Source of the DNA: Rhodobacterales bacterium
GTDB taxonomy: Bacteria > Pseudomonadota > Alphaproteobacteria > Rhodobacterales > Rhodobacteraceae
Reading direction: 5' to 3'
Assembly: GCA_003249215.1 (NCBI GenBank)
Contig: QKJR01000021.1
Span: 16,093 to 80,092, forward strand
DNA length: 64,000 bases
Under the pieces are notes generated by a model. That model searched no databases. It was not told where the DNA came from and saw nothing but the letters and a program-made list of their open reading frames with translations. The position numbers and the translations under genes are program-made. This document shows positions 40,458 through 50,000 of the stretch, in pieces; positions within the stretch are counted from its first letter, which is position 1, and every line of letters begins with the position of its first letter.

Positions 40458-42548
40458 TCAGCGCGTCTCGCTCAGGGCCGCGCGCAGGCGCGGCGCAAGG
40501 CTGCGCGAGAGCGGCGCGGAGATGTGATCTGAGTCCATATAGGCCGGAATGCCGCCGATGATCGAATGGCAGGTGGTGGCGTCGCAGAAGACATCCTTGA
40601 ACGAGATCAGCCGCGCCCGGTCCGAGCCGAGCCGCCGGAAGGCCCGGGCAAGCGGTGTCTCGGGCGGCACCTCCGCCGCCGGGTGGGTGCAGGCCTCGGC
40701 GTCCTGTCCGGGACGCGCCAGGCAATCGGGCAGTTTCCAGGGCAACATCGGCACGTCGTCGATCACCAGCACGCGCTTGCCGGCCGCGATGAACCGCGCC
40801 CAGACCCGTGCGAGCCCCGCGCCGTCGTCTTCGACCCAGCCCGCCTCGGTCCAGCGCTTGAGCTGATAGGCATTGCCCGAGACGATGACCGTGTCGATCG
40901 CCGGATCGTTCAGGATGATCCCGGTCGCCTCGGCGCGCAGCGACAGGCAGGCCGCGCGGTTCTCGGGGGCGAGATAGGTCGCGAAGACATCCGGGGCGTC
41001 GGTCGTCGGGCAGGAGGAGGCGAGGAAGGTCTCGACCCGGATGCCGTCGGTGGCGACGAACTGGCCAAGCGCGGAGGCCCACATCCCGGCATGGGAATCG
41101 CCCAGGAGCGCGACCCGCCGCGTGGCGGTCTCGGGCGGCGCGCCGAAGGCACAGCGCGCGAGCGTCGCCTCGCCCGGCTCGCTCTGGCAGCTCGTGCCGT
41201 TCGGCAGGGCGATGATCTGGCTCGCCCAGGTCTGCAGCGCGAAATCGGGATCGGCGAGGCGGTGCGAGGCGGGGCAGTCCGCGCCGGGTTCGCTCGCGCG
41301 GGCGCCGAAACAGGGTGCGGGATCTTGCGAGAGCGCAAAGAGCCGGGTGGCCACCTCGGCGCTTTTGCCGCTCTGATGCCGGGCGAGGCCGAAGGCGAGG
41401 CCCGCGAGCGCGAGCGAGAGCGCGACGAAGGCCGCGAGCCGGCGTCCGGTCGTGCCGGCGCGGTGCGGCGCGGCGCCGGGGCTGCGGAAGCGGGTTTCGA
41501 TGAAGCGCCACGACAGGGCCGAGAGGATGAGCGTCGCGCCGAGAAGCGCCAGACGTTGCACGACCGAGAGCGCCTCGACCCCGAGCGCGAAGGGCGCGAG
41601 GATCAGGAGCGGCCAGTGCCAGAGATAGACCGAATAGGAGATGTCGCCGAGCCGTTGCACCGGTGCCCAGGCGATCACGCGGTGCAGCGGCCGCGCGCCG
41701 TGTCCGTCGCCGATGATCAGGAGCCAGGCCGTGGCGAGCACCACGGGCAGGGTGACCGGCCCCGGCACGCCCGAGCGCGGCGAGAGGAGCCAGCCCGAGG
41801 CGACGAGCACCGCCCAGCCGAAGAGGACGGAGAGCGCCCGCGTCCGCGTCCAGCCACCGCGCGTGCGGGCGAGCCGCGGCACCGCAAGCGCCGAAAGCCC
41901 GCCGAGCGCGAATTCCCAGGCGCGGGTGTAGGTCAGGAAATAGGCGGGGCCTGGATCGTGGCGCGTGGCGAGCGTCGCGGCGAGAAGCGACAGCGCGAAG
42001 ACCCCTGTGAGCAGCGCCGCAACGGTGCGGCGCAGGGCCGGGGCGCCACGCCTGCCAAAGAGGCGCCACCCCGCCCAGAGCAGCGCGGGCCAGACCAGAT
42101 AGAACTGTTCCTCGACCGAGAGCGACCAGAAGTGATTGACCGGCGAGATGACGCCACTGTCGGCGAAATAGTCGACCGCATGGGCCGCGAGCCACCAGTT
42201 CACCCCATAGATCGCCGCCGCGCCGATCCCGCCCAGCGTCTCGGCCGTCCAGGCGGGCGGCAGCAGCCAGAGCGTGCCGATCAGCGTGAGGATGAGCACG
42301 CTCAGCGCCGCGGGCAGCAGCCGCCGCGCCCGGCGCAGGTAGAAGCGGGCGAAGGTGAACTCGCCCCGCGCGAGTTCGCCGATCAGATGCGCGGTGATCA
42401 GATGCCCCGAGATCACGAAGAAGATGTCGACGCCCACGAAGCCCCCGGGCAGGAGCCAGGGAAAGGCGTGATCGAGCACAACCCAGCTCACGGCGAAGGC
42501 GCGCAGCGCCTGGATGGCGGCGATCGGGCTGGAGGGACGAGGGGTCAT
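40458..42548 (-). CDS. OafA/YrhL-type acyltransferase (AT3 domain fused to SGNH domain)
   Basis: 696 residues. The N-terminal AT3 domain (about 10 helices, residues 1-~370) has ALRAFAVSWVVLDHAF with the conserved His and the hallmark HFWSLSVEEQFYLVWPALL. The C-terminal SGNH hydrolase-like domain (from ~residue 440) shows the catalytic Ser in ALLGDSHAGMW and the Asp/His pair in DSDHIS near the end. Such proteins take acetyl or other short acyl groups across the inner membrane and O-acylate exopolysaccharide, LPS or peptidoglycan. ATG 42548 is chosen because the conserved LRAFAV helix starts right after it. Longer readings are Pro/Arg-rich and unlikely. Confidence 0.92.
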   Translation of the reverse strand: MTPRPSSPIAAIQALRAFAVSWVVLDHAFPWLLPGGFVGVDIFFVISGHLITAHLIGELARGEFTFARFYLRRARRLLPAALSVLILTLIGTLWLLPPAWTAETLGGIGAAAIYGVNWWLAAHAVDYFADSGVISPVNHFWSLSVEEQFYLVWPALLWAGWRLFGRRGAPALRRTVAALLTGVFALSLLAATLATRHDPGPAYFLTYTRAWEFALGGLSALAVPRLARTRGGWTRTRALSVLFGWAVLVASGWLLSPRSGVPGPVTLPVVLATAWLLIIGDGHGARPLHRVIAWAPVQRLGDISYSVYLWHWPLLILAPFALGVEALSVVQRLALLGATLILSALSWRFIETRFRSPGAAPHRAGTTGRRLAAFVALSLALAGLAFGLARHQSGKSAEVATRLFALSQDPAPCFGARASEPGADCPASHRLADPDFALQTWASQIIALPNGTSCQSEPGEATLARCAFGAPPETATRRVALLGDSHAGMWASALGQFVATDGIRVETFLASSCPTTDAPDVFATYLAPENRAACLSLRAEATGIILNDPAIDTVIVSGNAYQLKRWTEAGWVEDDGAGLARVWARFIAAGKRVLVIDDVPMLPWKLPDCLARPGQDAEACTHPAAEVPPETPLARAFRRLGSDRARLISFKDVFCDATTCHSIIGGIPAYMDSDHISAPLSRSLAPRLRAALSETR

Positions 42549-42767
42549 CGGCGGGCCTGTGCGAGCAGAAAGGGGCGGGCGCCGATGGCGCAGCCCCGGC
42601 GAGAGCGCATATGCCCCGGATCGGGGGGGCACTGCAACGGCTGCGGCATGGTGGAGGGCACGGCAGACGGCACGGCGGACGATGAGGCAGAGGGCGGGGC
42701 AGAGGGCGGGGCGGTCGAGAGAGGCCGCGTGCGGCGAGCTGTGGCGACGCTCTGGCGCCGCGGAGGC

Positions 42768-43418
42768 TCAGCCCGGCAGTCCGAGCCCCGCGCGGAACCG
42801 GGCGAGCTCGGTCTCGGGCGGGATCGCCCCGGTGTAGATCTCGACGTAATGCGCGATCCGCTCGAGCCGGGTGGCGAGGCTCTCCTCGGTCTGCATCGAG
42901 ATATAGCCGATCTGCACCAGATAGATCGTGCGGGCGCGCACATCGGCATCGCCCGGCGCGTGGCCCCAATGCGCGAGCAGCGCGCCGAGCGCGTCGAGCC
43001 GCGCGGCATCGGCGGCATGGAGCCGCGCCCGGATCGCCGGATCGGTGAGCGCCCAGCCCCGCACCGCGAATTCGAGCCGGGCATCGAACCGCGCGCTCAG
43101 GAAGGCCGCGAGCACATTGAGCATCGCCTCGGTCCGGGTCTCGGCATAGGCCCGGGTGGCGGCCACGAGCGGGGCGGTGGTCTGCGCCTCCCAGCGTTCG
43201 GCCAGCGCCGCGAGCAGCGCCGCGCGATCCTTGAAGAACCAGTAGAACGAGGTCCGCGAGAGCCGCAGCCGCGCGGCGAGCGGCTGGATCTTGACCGCCT
43301 CGATACCGCCCTCGATCAGCGCCTCATAGGCGGCGTCGAGCCAGAGCTCGGGCGAGCCGCGCCAGCCGCTTTCGCCCTCCGGCGCGCCGTCGACTGCCTG
43401 TTTTTCACTCTGTTCCAT
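42768..43418 (-). CDS. TetR/AcrR-family transcriptional regulator
   Basis: 216 residues from ATG 43418. The HTH lies at about residues 20-65 (LWLDAAYEALIEGGIEAVKI, then LAARLRLSRTSFYWFF), with the family-typical Tyr/Phe-rich FYWFFKDRAALL after the recognition helix. The C-terminal ligand domain matches the group found beside demethylase-like flavoproteins. It is divergent from the NADH:flavin oxidoreductase-type gene, and a long inverted repeat lies between them. It is therefore likely the repressor of that gene. Confidence 0.9.
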   Translation of the reverse strand: MEQSEKQAVDGAPEGESGWRGSPELWLDAAYEALIEGGIEAVKIQPLAARLRLSRTSFYWFFKDRAALLAALAERWEAQTTAPLVAATRAYAETRTEAMLNVLAAFLSARFDARLEFAVRGWALTDPAIRARLHAADAARLDALGALLAHWGHAPGDADVRARTIYLVQIGYISMQTEESLATRLERIAHYVEIYTGAIPPETELARFRAGLGLPG

Positions 43419-43453
43419 GGCGGCAGGGTAGAGAAAAGGCGGCAGCGCGGCAA

Positions 43454-43500
43454 GAAAATGTTCATCCGCGACTGGAAACTTGACACATGTGAACATTTTC
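43454..43500. promoter_or_regulatory. 11-bp perfect inverted repeat spanning the divergent promoter region
   Basis: GAAAATGTTCA (43454-43464) and TGAACATTTTC (43490-43500) are perfect reverse complements, 25 bp apart. TTGACA at 43480-43485 could be the -35 element of the flavoprotein gene (17-nt spacer to a weak AATCGT), so the right arm would cover the core promoter. It is a strong candidate operator for the adjacent TetR regulator. Confidence 0.6.
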
Positions 43501-43530
43501 GGAATCGTCGGTCTGTCACAGGAGGTTCCG

Positions 43531-45567
43531 ATGTCATCCGATCCGCTTCTTCAGCCCTTCGATCTTGGCGCGCTGCGGCTGCGCAACCGCATCCTGATCA
43601 CCGCGCACGAGCCCGCCTATACCGAGGATGGCATGCCTAAGGCGCGCTATCGGGCCTATCACGCGGAGCGCGCGCGGGCGGGCGTGGCACTGACGATGAC
43701 GGCGGGCTCGGCCTCGGTCTCGCGCGACAGCCCGCCCGCCTTCGGCAATATCCTTGCCTGGAAGGACGAGGTGACGCGCTGGATGACGGAGCTGACCGAC
43801 GAATGCCACGAGGCGGGCGCCGCGGTGATGGTGCAACTGACCCATCTCGGGCGGCGCACGCGCTGGGACAAGGGCGACTGGCTGCCGGTTCTGGCGCCCG
43901 GGCCCGCACGCGAGGCCGCGCATCGCGCCTTCCCCAAGGTGATCGAGGATTGGGATATCGCGCGGATCATCGAGGATTATGCCGATGCCGCCGAGCGGAT
44001 GCAGGCCGCGGGCCTCGACGGGATCGAGCTCGAGGCCTATGGCCATCTGATGGATCAGTTCTGGTCGCCAGCGACCAATGCGCTGGCCGCGCCCTATGGC
44101 GGCAGTCTCGAGAACCGGCTGCGCTTCGGCTTCGACGTGCTCGAGGCGATCCGCAAGCGGGTCGGGCGCGATTTCATCGTCGGCATCCGCTGCGTCGCCG
44201 ACGAGCAGTTGGAGGGCGGGATCGACGCCTCCGAGGGGGCCGAGATCACCCGGCGGCTCGCGGCCTCGGGGCTGGTCGATTTCCTGAACGTCATTCGCGG
44301 TCATATCGACACCGATCCCGGCTTGACCGATGTGATCCCGGTGCAGGGGATGCGCAACGCGCCCCATCTCGATTTCGCCGGGCAGATCCGGGCGGCTTCG
44401 GGCCTGCCGACCTTCCACGCCGCCAAGATCCCCGATATCGCCACCGCCCGCCATGCGATCGCCGCGGGCAAGCTCGACATGGTCGGCATGACCCGCGCGC
44501 ATCTGGCCGATCCGCATCTGGTGGCCAAGCTGATCGCCGGGCGCGAAGAGGATATCCGGCCCTGCGTGGGGGCGAATTACTGCCTCGACCGGATCTATCA
44601 GGGCGGGATGGCGCTTTGTCTGCACAACCCCTCGACCGGGCGCGAGATCGAGATGCCGCATACCATCGCGCCCGCGCCGCGTGCCCGCCGGGTGACGATC
44701 GTCGGCGCGGGGCCCGCGGGGATGGAGGCCGCCCGCGTCGCGGCCGAGCGGGGCCACGCGGTCACCGTCTTCGAGGCCGCCGATCAGCCGGGCGGGCAGA
44801 TCCGCCTGACCGCCCTGCAGGAGCGCCGCCGCGAGATGGGAGCGATCATCTCCTGGCGCTACGAGCAATGCCTCAAGCACGGGGTGAACTTTCATTTCAA
44901 CACCCTGGCCGAGGCCGACACGGTGCTGGAAACCGCGCCCGATGTGGTGATCGTCGCCACCGGTGGTTTGCCCGATACCGAGGTTCTGGCCGCGGGCGAT
45001 GATCTGGTGGTTTCGGCCTGGGATATCCTGTCGGGCGAGGCGCGGCCCGGGCGCGAGGTGCTGATTTTCGACGATGCGGGTGATCATGCGGGGTTGCAGG
45101 CGGCCGATCTGCTGTCGGCCGCCGGGGCGCAGGTCGAGATCGTGACGCCCGACCGCGCCTTCGCGCCCGAGGTGATGGGGATGAACCTCGTGCCCTATCT
45201 GCGCGCGCTGCAGGGGCGCGAGACGCGGTTCACCGTGACCTGGCGACTGATCTCCGTGGCGCGCGAGGGCAACCGCCTGCGCGCCACTCTGGGCAGCGAT
45301 TATGGCCCCGCGCGGGAGGAGCGGCTGGTCGATCAGGTGGTGGTGAACCACGGAACGCGCCCGCTCGACGACCTCTATTTCGAGCTCAAGCCGCTTTCGT
45401 CGAACCTTGGGGCGGTGGATTACGAGGCGCTCATTGCGGGGCGCGATCCGGCGCTCGCGGGCAATCCGGCGGGGGCGTTTCAGCTCTTCCGGATCGGCGA
45501 TGCGGTGGCGGCGCGCAACACCCATGCGGCGATCTATGACGCGCTGCGGCTCCTGCGCGGGCTCTGA
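43531..45567 (+). CDS. NADH:flavin oxidoreductase-family demethylase (dimethylglycine/N-methylproline demethylase-like)
   Basis: 678 residues with an FMN-binding TIM barrel (LLQPFDLGALRLRNRI at the N-terminus, HLGRRTRWD and YGGSLENRLRFGFDV as flavin/substrate loops). The iron-sulfur region is reduced to CVGANYCLDRIYQGGMALCLHNP. FAD/NAD-type Rossmann motifs follow (VTIVGAGPAGMEAARVAAERG). Close relatives are DgcA (dimethylglycine catabolism) and StcD (N-methylproline demethylase), which remove N-methyl groups and pass electrons onward. Compared with CxxCxxC in the family, the first motif here reads CVGANYC. The middle cysteine is Ala, so the cluster ligation pattern is altered. A perfect AGGAGG precedes ATG 43531. 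The substrate is not proven. Confidence 0.85.
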   Translation: MSSDPLLQPFDLGALRLRNRILITAHEPAYTEDGMPKARYRAYHAERARAGVALTMTAGSASVSRDSPPAFGNILAWKDEVTRWMTELTDECHEAGAAVMVQLTHLGRRTRWDKGDWLPVLAPGPAREAAHRAFPKVIEDWDIARIIEDYADAAERMQAAGLDGIELEAYGHLMDQFWSPATNALAAPYGGSLENRLRFGFDVLEAIRKRVGRDFIVGIRCVADEQLEGGIDASEGAEITRRLAASGLVDFLNVIRGHIDTDPGLTDVIPVQGMRNAPHLDFAGQIRAASGLPTFHAAKIPDIATARHAIAAGKLDMVGMTRAHLADPHLVAKLIAGREEDIRPCVGANYCLDRIYQGGMALCLHNPSTGREIEMPHTIAPAPRARRVTIVGAGPAGMEAARVAAERGHAVTVFEAADQPGGQIRLTALQERRREMGAIISWRYEQCLKHGVNFHFNTLAEADTVLETAPDVVIVATGGLPDTEVLAAGDDLVVSAWDILSGEARPGREVLIFDDAGDHAGLQAADLLSAAGAQVEIVTPDRAFAPEVMGMNLVPYLRALQGRETRFTVTWRLISVAREGNRLRATLGSDYGPAREERLVDQVVVNHGTRPLDDLYFELKPLSSNLGAVDYEALIAGRDPALAGNPAGAFQLFRIGDAVAARNTHAAIYDALRLLRGL

Positions 45568-45910
45568 TCTTCGACGCGTCGCGGCCTCGCGCGGCGCTGC
45601 GTCGTTCTGTCGCAGGGTCCGGTGCGAGGGCGAATCAGCGCATCGAAGCGATTCGCTTTGCTGACTGCGGGGTAAGGAATCCCCGACCAGGGGCAACCGA
45701 GCATCGCGCGAGTCACCGCGCGGGTGGGTTCGGGGCTGGTAGGGAATTCCCGACCTCGCGAAACGACAAGGTTAAAAAAGCGTTTAGTTTCAATGAACGC
45801 GTGATTGTTTCCATTTTGGATAGTTGACGCTCGGGCAGGCTGCGCCTCAGGCTTTCGCCGTCGGGAAGGGGCGCGTGCCAGCGTGCCTTGGATCTACTGG
45901 GGGACATGTT
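45568..45910. other. Intergenic region upstream of the giant adhesin gene
   Basis: No gene is recognised. The right half turns AT-rich (about 45765-45830) and likely holds the promoter. It contains TTAA-N7-TTTA at about 45773-45788, one base off the CtrA consensus TTAA-N7-TTAA, which is a weak hint only. Two similar boxes, GGAATCCCCGACC and GGAATTCCCGACC, occur about 70 nt apart (near 45676 and 45742). A GGGGGA ribosome-binding site precedes the ATG at 45911. Confidence 0.35.
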
Positions 45911-47055
45911 ATGACGATTATCGCCGCCACCGGCGTCGTGAATATTTTCACGGCCGGGGATCAGGAAAGTGTTGTGTTGTCGCGTCTTGCCGGGGGTGGC
46001 TATGTCGCGATCTGGCAATCCTACGACCAGAATGGCAGCAACTTCGGCCTCGTGGGGCAGATGTTCAATGCCTATGGCGAGCGGATCGGCGACGAGTTCT
46101 TCGTAGAGACGACGACGGCGGGATCGCAGAATTCCGCGACGGTGACCGGGCTCGAGGGCGGCGGTTTCGTGGTGAGCTGGCAAGACGCCCCCTCGGGCGA
46201 TGTCTTCGCGCAGGTCTTCGACGCGGCGGGCGCCCCGGTCGGCACCGAAGTTCAGGTCAATACCGAGACCTATTCCACCCAGAACGAACCGACGCTGGTC
46301 GCCCTCGCCGATGGCGGCTTCACCGTGCTCTGGTCGAGCTACAACAACGAAACCAATAGCTACGACATCCGCGCGCAGCGCTATGACGCGAGCGGTGCCG
46401 CGGTCGACGGCGAATATACCGCCAACACGACCACCGCAGGCACGCAATCGGCCTCGGATGCCGCCCCGCTTGGATCGGGCTATGTGGCCGTCTGGTCCTC
46501 GGCGGGCACGATCATCGCGCAGCGCGTCGCCGCGGATGGCACGCTCTCGGGCGGTGAGATCACGGTCGGCACCTCGGTGCCCGGCAGCCAGAGCGATCCG
46601 CAGGTGACCACGCTCGCCGGCGGGCGCTTCGTCGTGGTCTGGACCGCCTATGGTCCGGACGGCAGCGGCTACGGCGTGATGGCGCGGGTCTACGAGGCCA
46701 ACGGCACCGCCATCGGCGCCGAATTCATCGTCAACGCCTCGACCCTGTCGACGCAGTTTCAGCCGAGCGTGACCGCAACGCCCGACGGCGGCTTCTTCGT
46801 CACCTGGTACAGCGACCAGTTCGGGGGCAGCTACACCTACGACATCCTCGGGCGCAAATTCGACGCAAGCGGCGTGGCCGATCCCGAGGGCGAGATCCGG
46901 GTTTATGACAGCGTGAGCTCGAATGTCGCCAATCCCGATGTGGTGGCGCTCGACAACGGGCTGATCATCGTGGCCTTCGATGGCGGTTCGAGTGATGGCG
47001 ATGGCTCGGGGCGCGGGGTCACGCAGGTCGTGCTGATGGACGAGGCGGCGCCGGT
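45911..47055 (+). repeat. Propeller-like module A: seven ~55-residue repeats
   Basis: Seven repeats of the pattern (s)tQ..p.vaaLadGGfvVvW.s......ygv.aqryda.G...g.ef.VNt.t, with an N-terminal lone strand (GVVNIFT) before repeat 1. The seventh repeat lacks its last VNT strand. Repeat 4 is shorter. The linker domain follows at about 47070-47575. Confidence 0.75.
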
Positions 47056-50000
47056 GGCGCTGCCCGTCGCACCCCAGATCGAGGGGCTCTCGAGCATGCT
47101 GTCGGTCAGCGAGACCGAGCTGCAATCGGGCGGCGTGCTGCTCGATTCGGCGGTGGCGGTGTCGGATGCCGACAGCGCGGATTTCGCGGGCGGGCGGCTG
47201 GTGATCGGCCGGATCACCGCCGAGGGCGACGCGATCCCCTTCGGCCAGCAGATGCATGATGCGATCTCGATCCGCGATCAGGGCAACGGGCCGGGCCAGA
47301 TCGGGGTGAGCGGCAGCGCGGTGAGCTTCGGCGGCGCGCTGATCGGCACGATCGTCTCGGACGGGACGGAGGGGGCCGATCTGGTGATCGCGCTGACCGC
47401 CGCGGCCGATCCTGCGGCGGTTGAGGCGCTGATCGAGAACCTCGTCTACAGCGCGACGGACGACGATCCGGCGGCGCAGGTGCAGCTTGCGCTCCTGCTC
47501 GAGGACGGGGCGGGGGCGACCTCGGCGCCGCATGTGATCACCATCGACATCACGCCCGAGACGGATGCGCCGCAGCCGGTGCTGGCCGAGCCCGAACAGG
47601 TCAACACCACGACCGAGAACGACCAGACCGCGCCGGATGTGGCGGCGTTGAGCGACGGCGGATGGGTTGCGGTCTGGCAATCCTACCTGCAGGACGGCTC
47701 GGGCTGGAGCATCCATGCGCAGCGCTACGATGCGACCGGCGCCCTCGTCGGGCCCGAGCTGCGGGTCAATACCACGATCGGCGGCAGCCAGACCGAACCG
47801 GCGGTCGCCGCGCTCTCGGGCGGCGGCTTCGTCGTCACCTGGTACGATCCCAATCATAGCGCGGCGGACGGTTTTGTCCGCGCGCAGCTCTACGACGCCA
47901 CGGGCGTGGCGCTGGGCGGCGAATTCGCCGCGGCGACGGGGCTTGCGGGGCAGTATACGCCCGATGTGGCCGGTCTCGTCGACGGCAGCTTCGTGATTGT
48001 CTGGGAGGGCTATAATTCCGCCACCAGCAGCAACGATATCTTCGTGCAGCGCTTTGATGCGGGGGGGGCGGCGCTCGGTGCGCCCTTCGTGGCCAATACA
48101 CTCACCGACGGCGCGCAGGCCGATGTGCAGATCGCGGCGCTTGCCGGGGGCGGCTATGTCCTGAGCTGGACCGATCTCTCTGGCGTCGACGGCGATGGCC
48201 ATGGCGTGCGCGCCCAGATCTTCGCGGCCAATGGCACGGCGGTCGGCACCGAGATTGCGGTGAACACGATTACCGAGTCGGCGCAGGAGGTCAGCGCGGT
48301 CGGGGCGCTCGCCGATGGCGGATTCGTCGTTGCCTGGCAGGATTACCTGCACGACGGGTCGGGCTATGGCATCTTCGCACAGCGCTATGACGCGAGCGGC
48401 GCCGCGGTGGGCGAGCCCTTCCTGGTCAACCAGACCACCCAGAACTACCAACTCGCGCCGAGCGTGACCGGCACCGCGACCGGCGGTTTCATCATCGGCT
48501 GGAATGGCTACACCGATGCCGCGACCACCGGCTATTATCAGGCGCTGGTGCAGGCCTATGACGCGGCGGGCAACCGGCTCGATGGCGAGCTGTCCCTTTC
48601 GGGCGATGTTTCGAGTTATCACACCACGCCCGAGCTCGCGCTGCTGGCGAACGGCGATCTGATCGCGGTTTTCCATTCCGACAGCGGAGATGGGTCGAGC
48701 GGGCGCATCCTGCAGCAGATCCTGGGAAATCCCGCAAATTACGGCGATCCCGCGCTGGCGCCGGTGATCGCCGGCTTCAACACCGAACGCGTGCTGAGCG
48801 AGGCCGAGGTCAATGCCGGGCCAGTGCTGCTTGATGCCGACGCCCATGTCGCGCTCGGCGATCTCGACAGCGCCGATTTCCAGGGCGGGCGGCTCGAGGT
48901 TACGCGCACCACGGGCGATGGGTATCAGGATCTCTTTGCCGCGCCCGACGACGCGAGCCAGGATGTCCTCGGGATCCGCAATCAGGGCACCGGTGCGGGC
49001 CAGATCGGGGTGAGCGGCACCACCGTCAGCTTCGGCGGCACGGCCTTCGCCACGATCGTCTCGGACGGCACTGCGGGCAGCTCGCTCGTGGTCGAGTTCC
49101 TCGCCGGGGCGAGCCTCGCCGCGGTCGAGGCGCTGCTCGAGAACCTCACCTATGCCAACCCCTCGGACGACCCCGAGGCGAGCCGCATCCTGCGCATCGT
49201 CGTGACCGACGGCAACAACGGCCGCTCGGAGCCGATCCTCGTCGACCTCACCATCACGCCCGAGGTCGAGACCCCGGTCGCCGCGGGTGACGAGATGCTG
49301 GTCAACAGCTTTACGAGCGGCAATCAGGAGACGCCGCACGTCGCGGTGCTCAGCGACGACAGCTATGTGATCATCTGGCGCTCCTACAATCAGGAGGCCT
49401 CCGACGACATCTATGCCCAGCGTTACAGCGCCGACGGCACCCCGCTCGGCGGCGAATTCCGCGTCAACACCACGCTCGCCGGAAGCCAGACCGATCCGCA
49501 GATCGTGGCGCTTTCGGGCGGTGGTTTTGTCGTCGTCTGGTACGATTCCAACGTTTACGCCACCCAGGACAGGCTGCGCGCGCAGATCTTCGACGCCTCG
49601 GGCGCCACTGTCGGCAGTGAATTCACGATCGAGGGGGCGAGCAGCCAGTATGGCTCGGATCCCGCGATCACCACCTGGGGCAGCGGTTTTGCCGTGGCCT
49701 GGACCGGCTATGACAACCTCGACGGCAGCTATAATTACGACGCCTTCGTGCAGCGGTTCGACGCGACCGGCGCCAAGGTCGGCGCCGAGACCCGGGTAAG
49801 CACGAACGCGACCGGCGGGGTCAGCGATCCGGCCATCGCCGAGCTGGCGGGCGGCGGCGCGGTGCTGGTCTGGACCGACGCGACCGGTCTCGACGGGGAC
49901 GGCAGCGGCATCGTGGCGCGGCTGATCTCGGCGGCGGGCACGCCGACCGGCACGGATTTCGTCGTCAACGCCCTGACCGAGGGCAACCAGAGCCTGCCGA

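Noticed and set aside
42549..42767. Small frames between the acyltransferase and TetR genes
   Set aside because: Pro/Arg-rich, no start signal, no similarity recognised. Treated as promoter and leader of the acyltransferase.
40566..43640. A 1,024-codon plus-strand open frame opposite the acyltransferase and TetR genes
   Set aside because: Low-complexity Gly/Arg/Glu text. The minus strand encodes proteins with clear AT3, SGNH and TetR motifs.
45773..45788. TTAA-N7-TTTA as a CtrA binding site before the giant gene
   Set aside because: One mismatch in an eight-base pattern within an AT-rich patch is easily found by chance.
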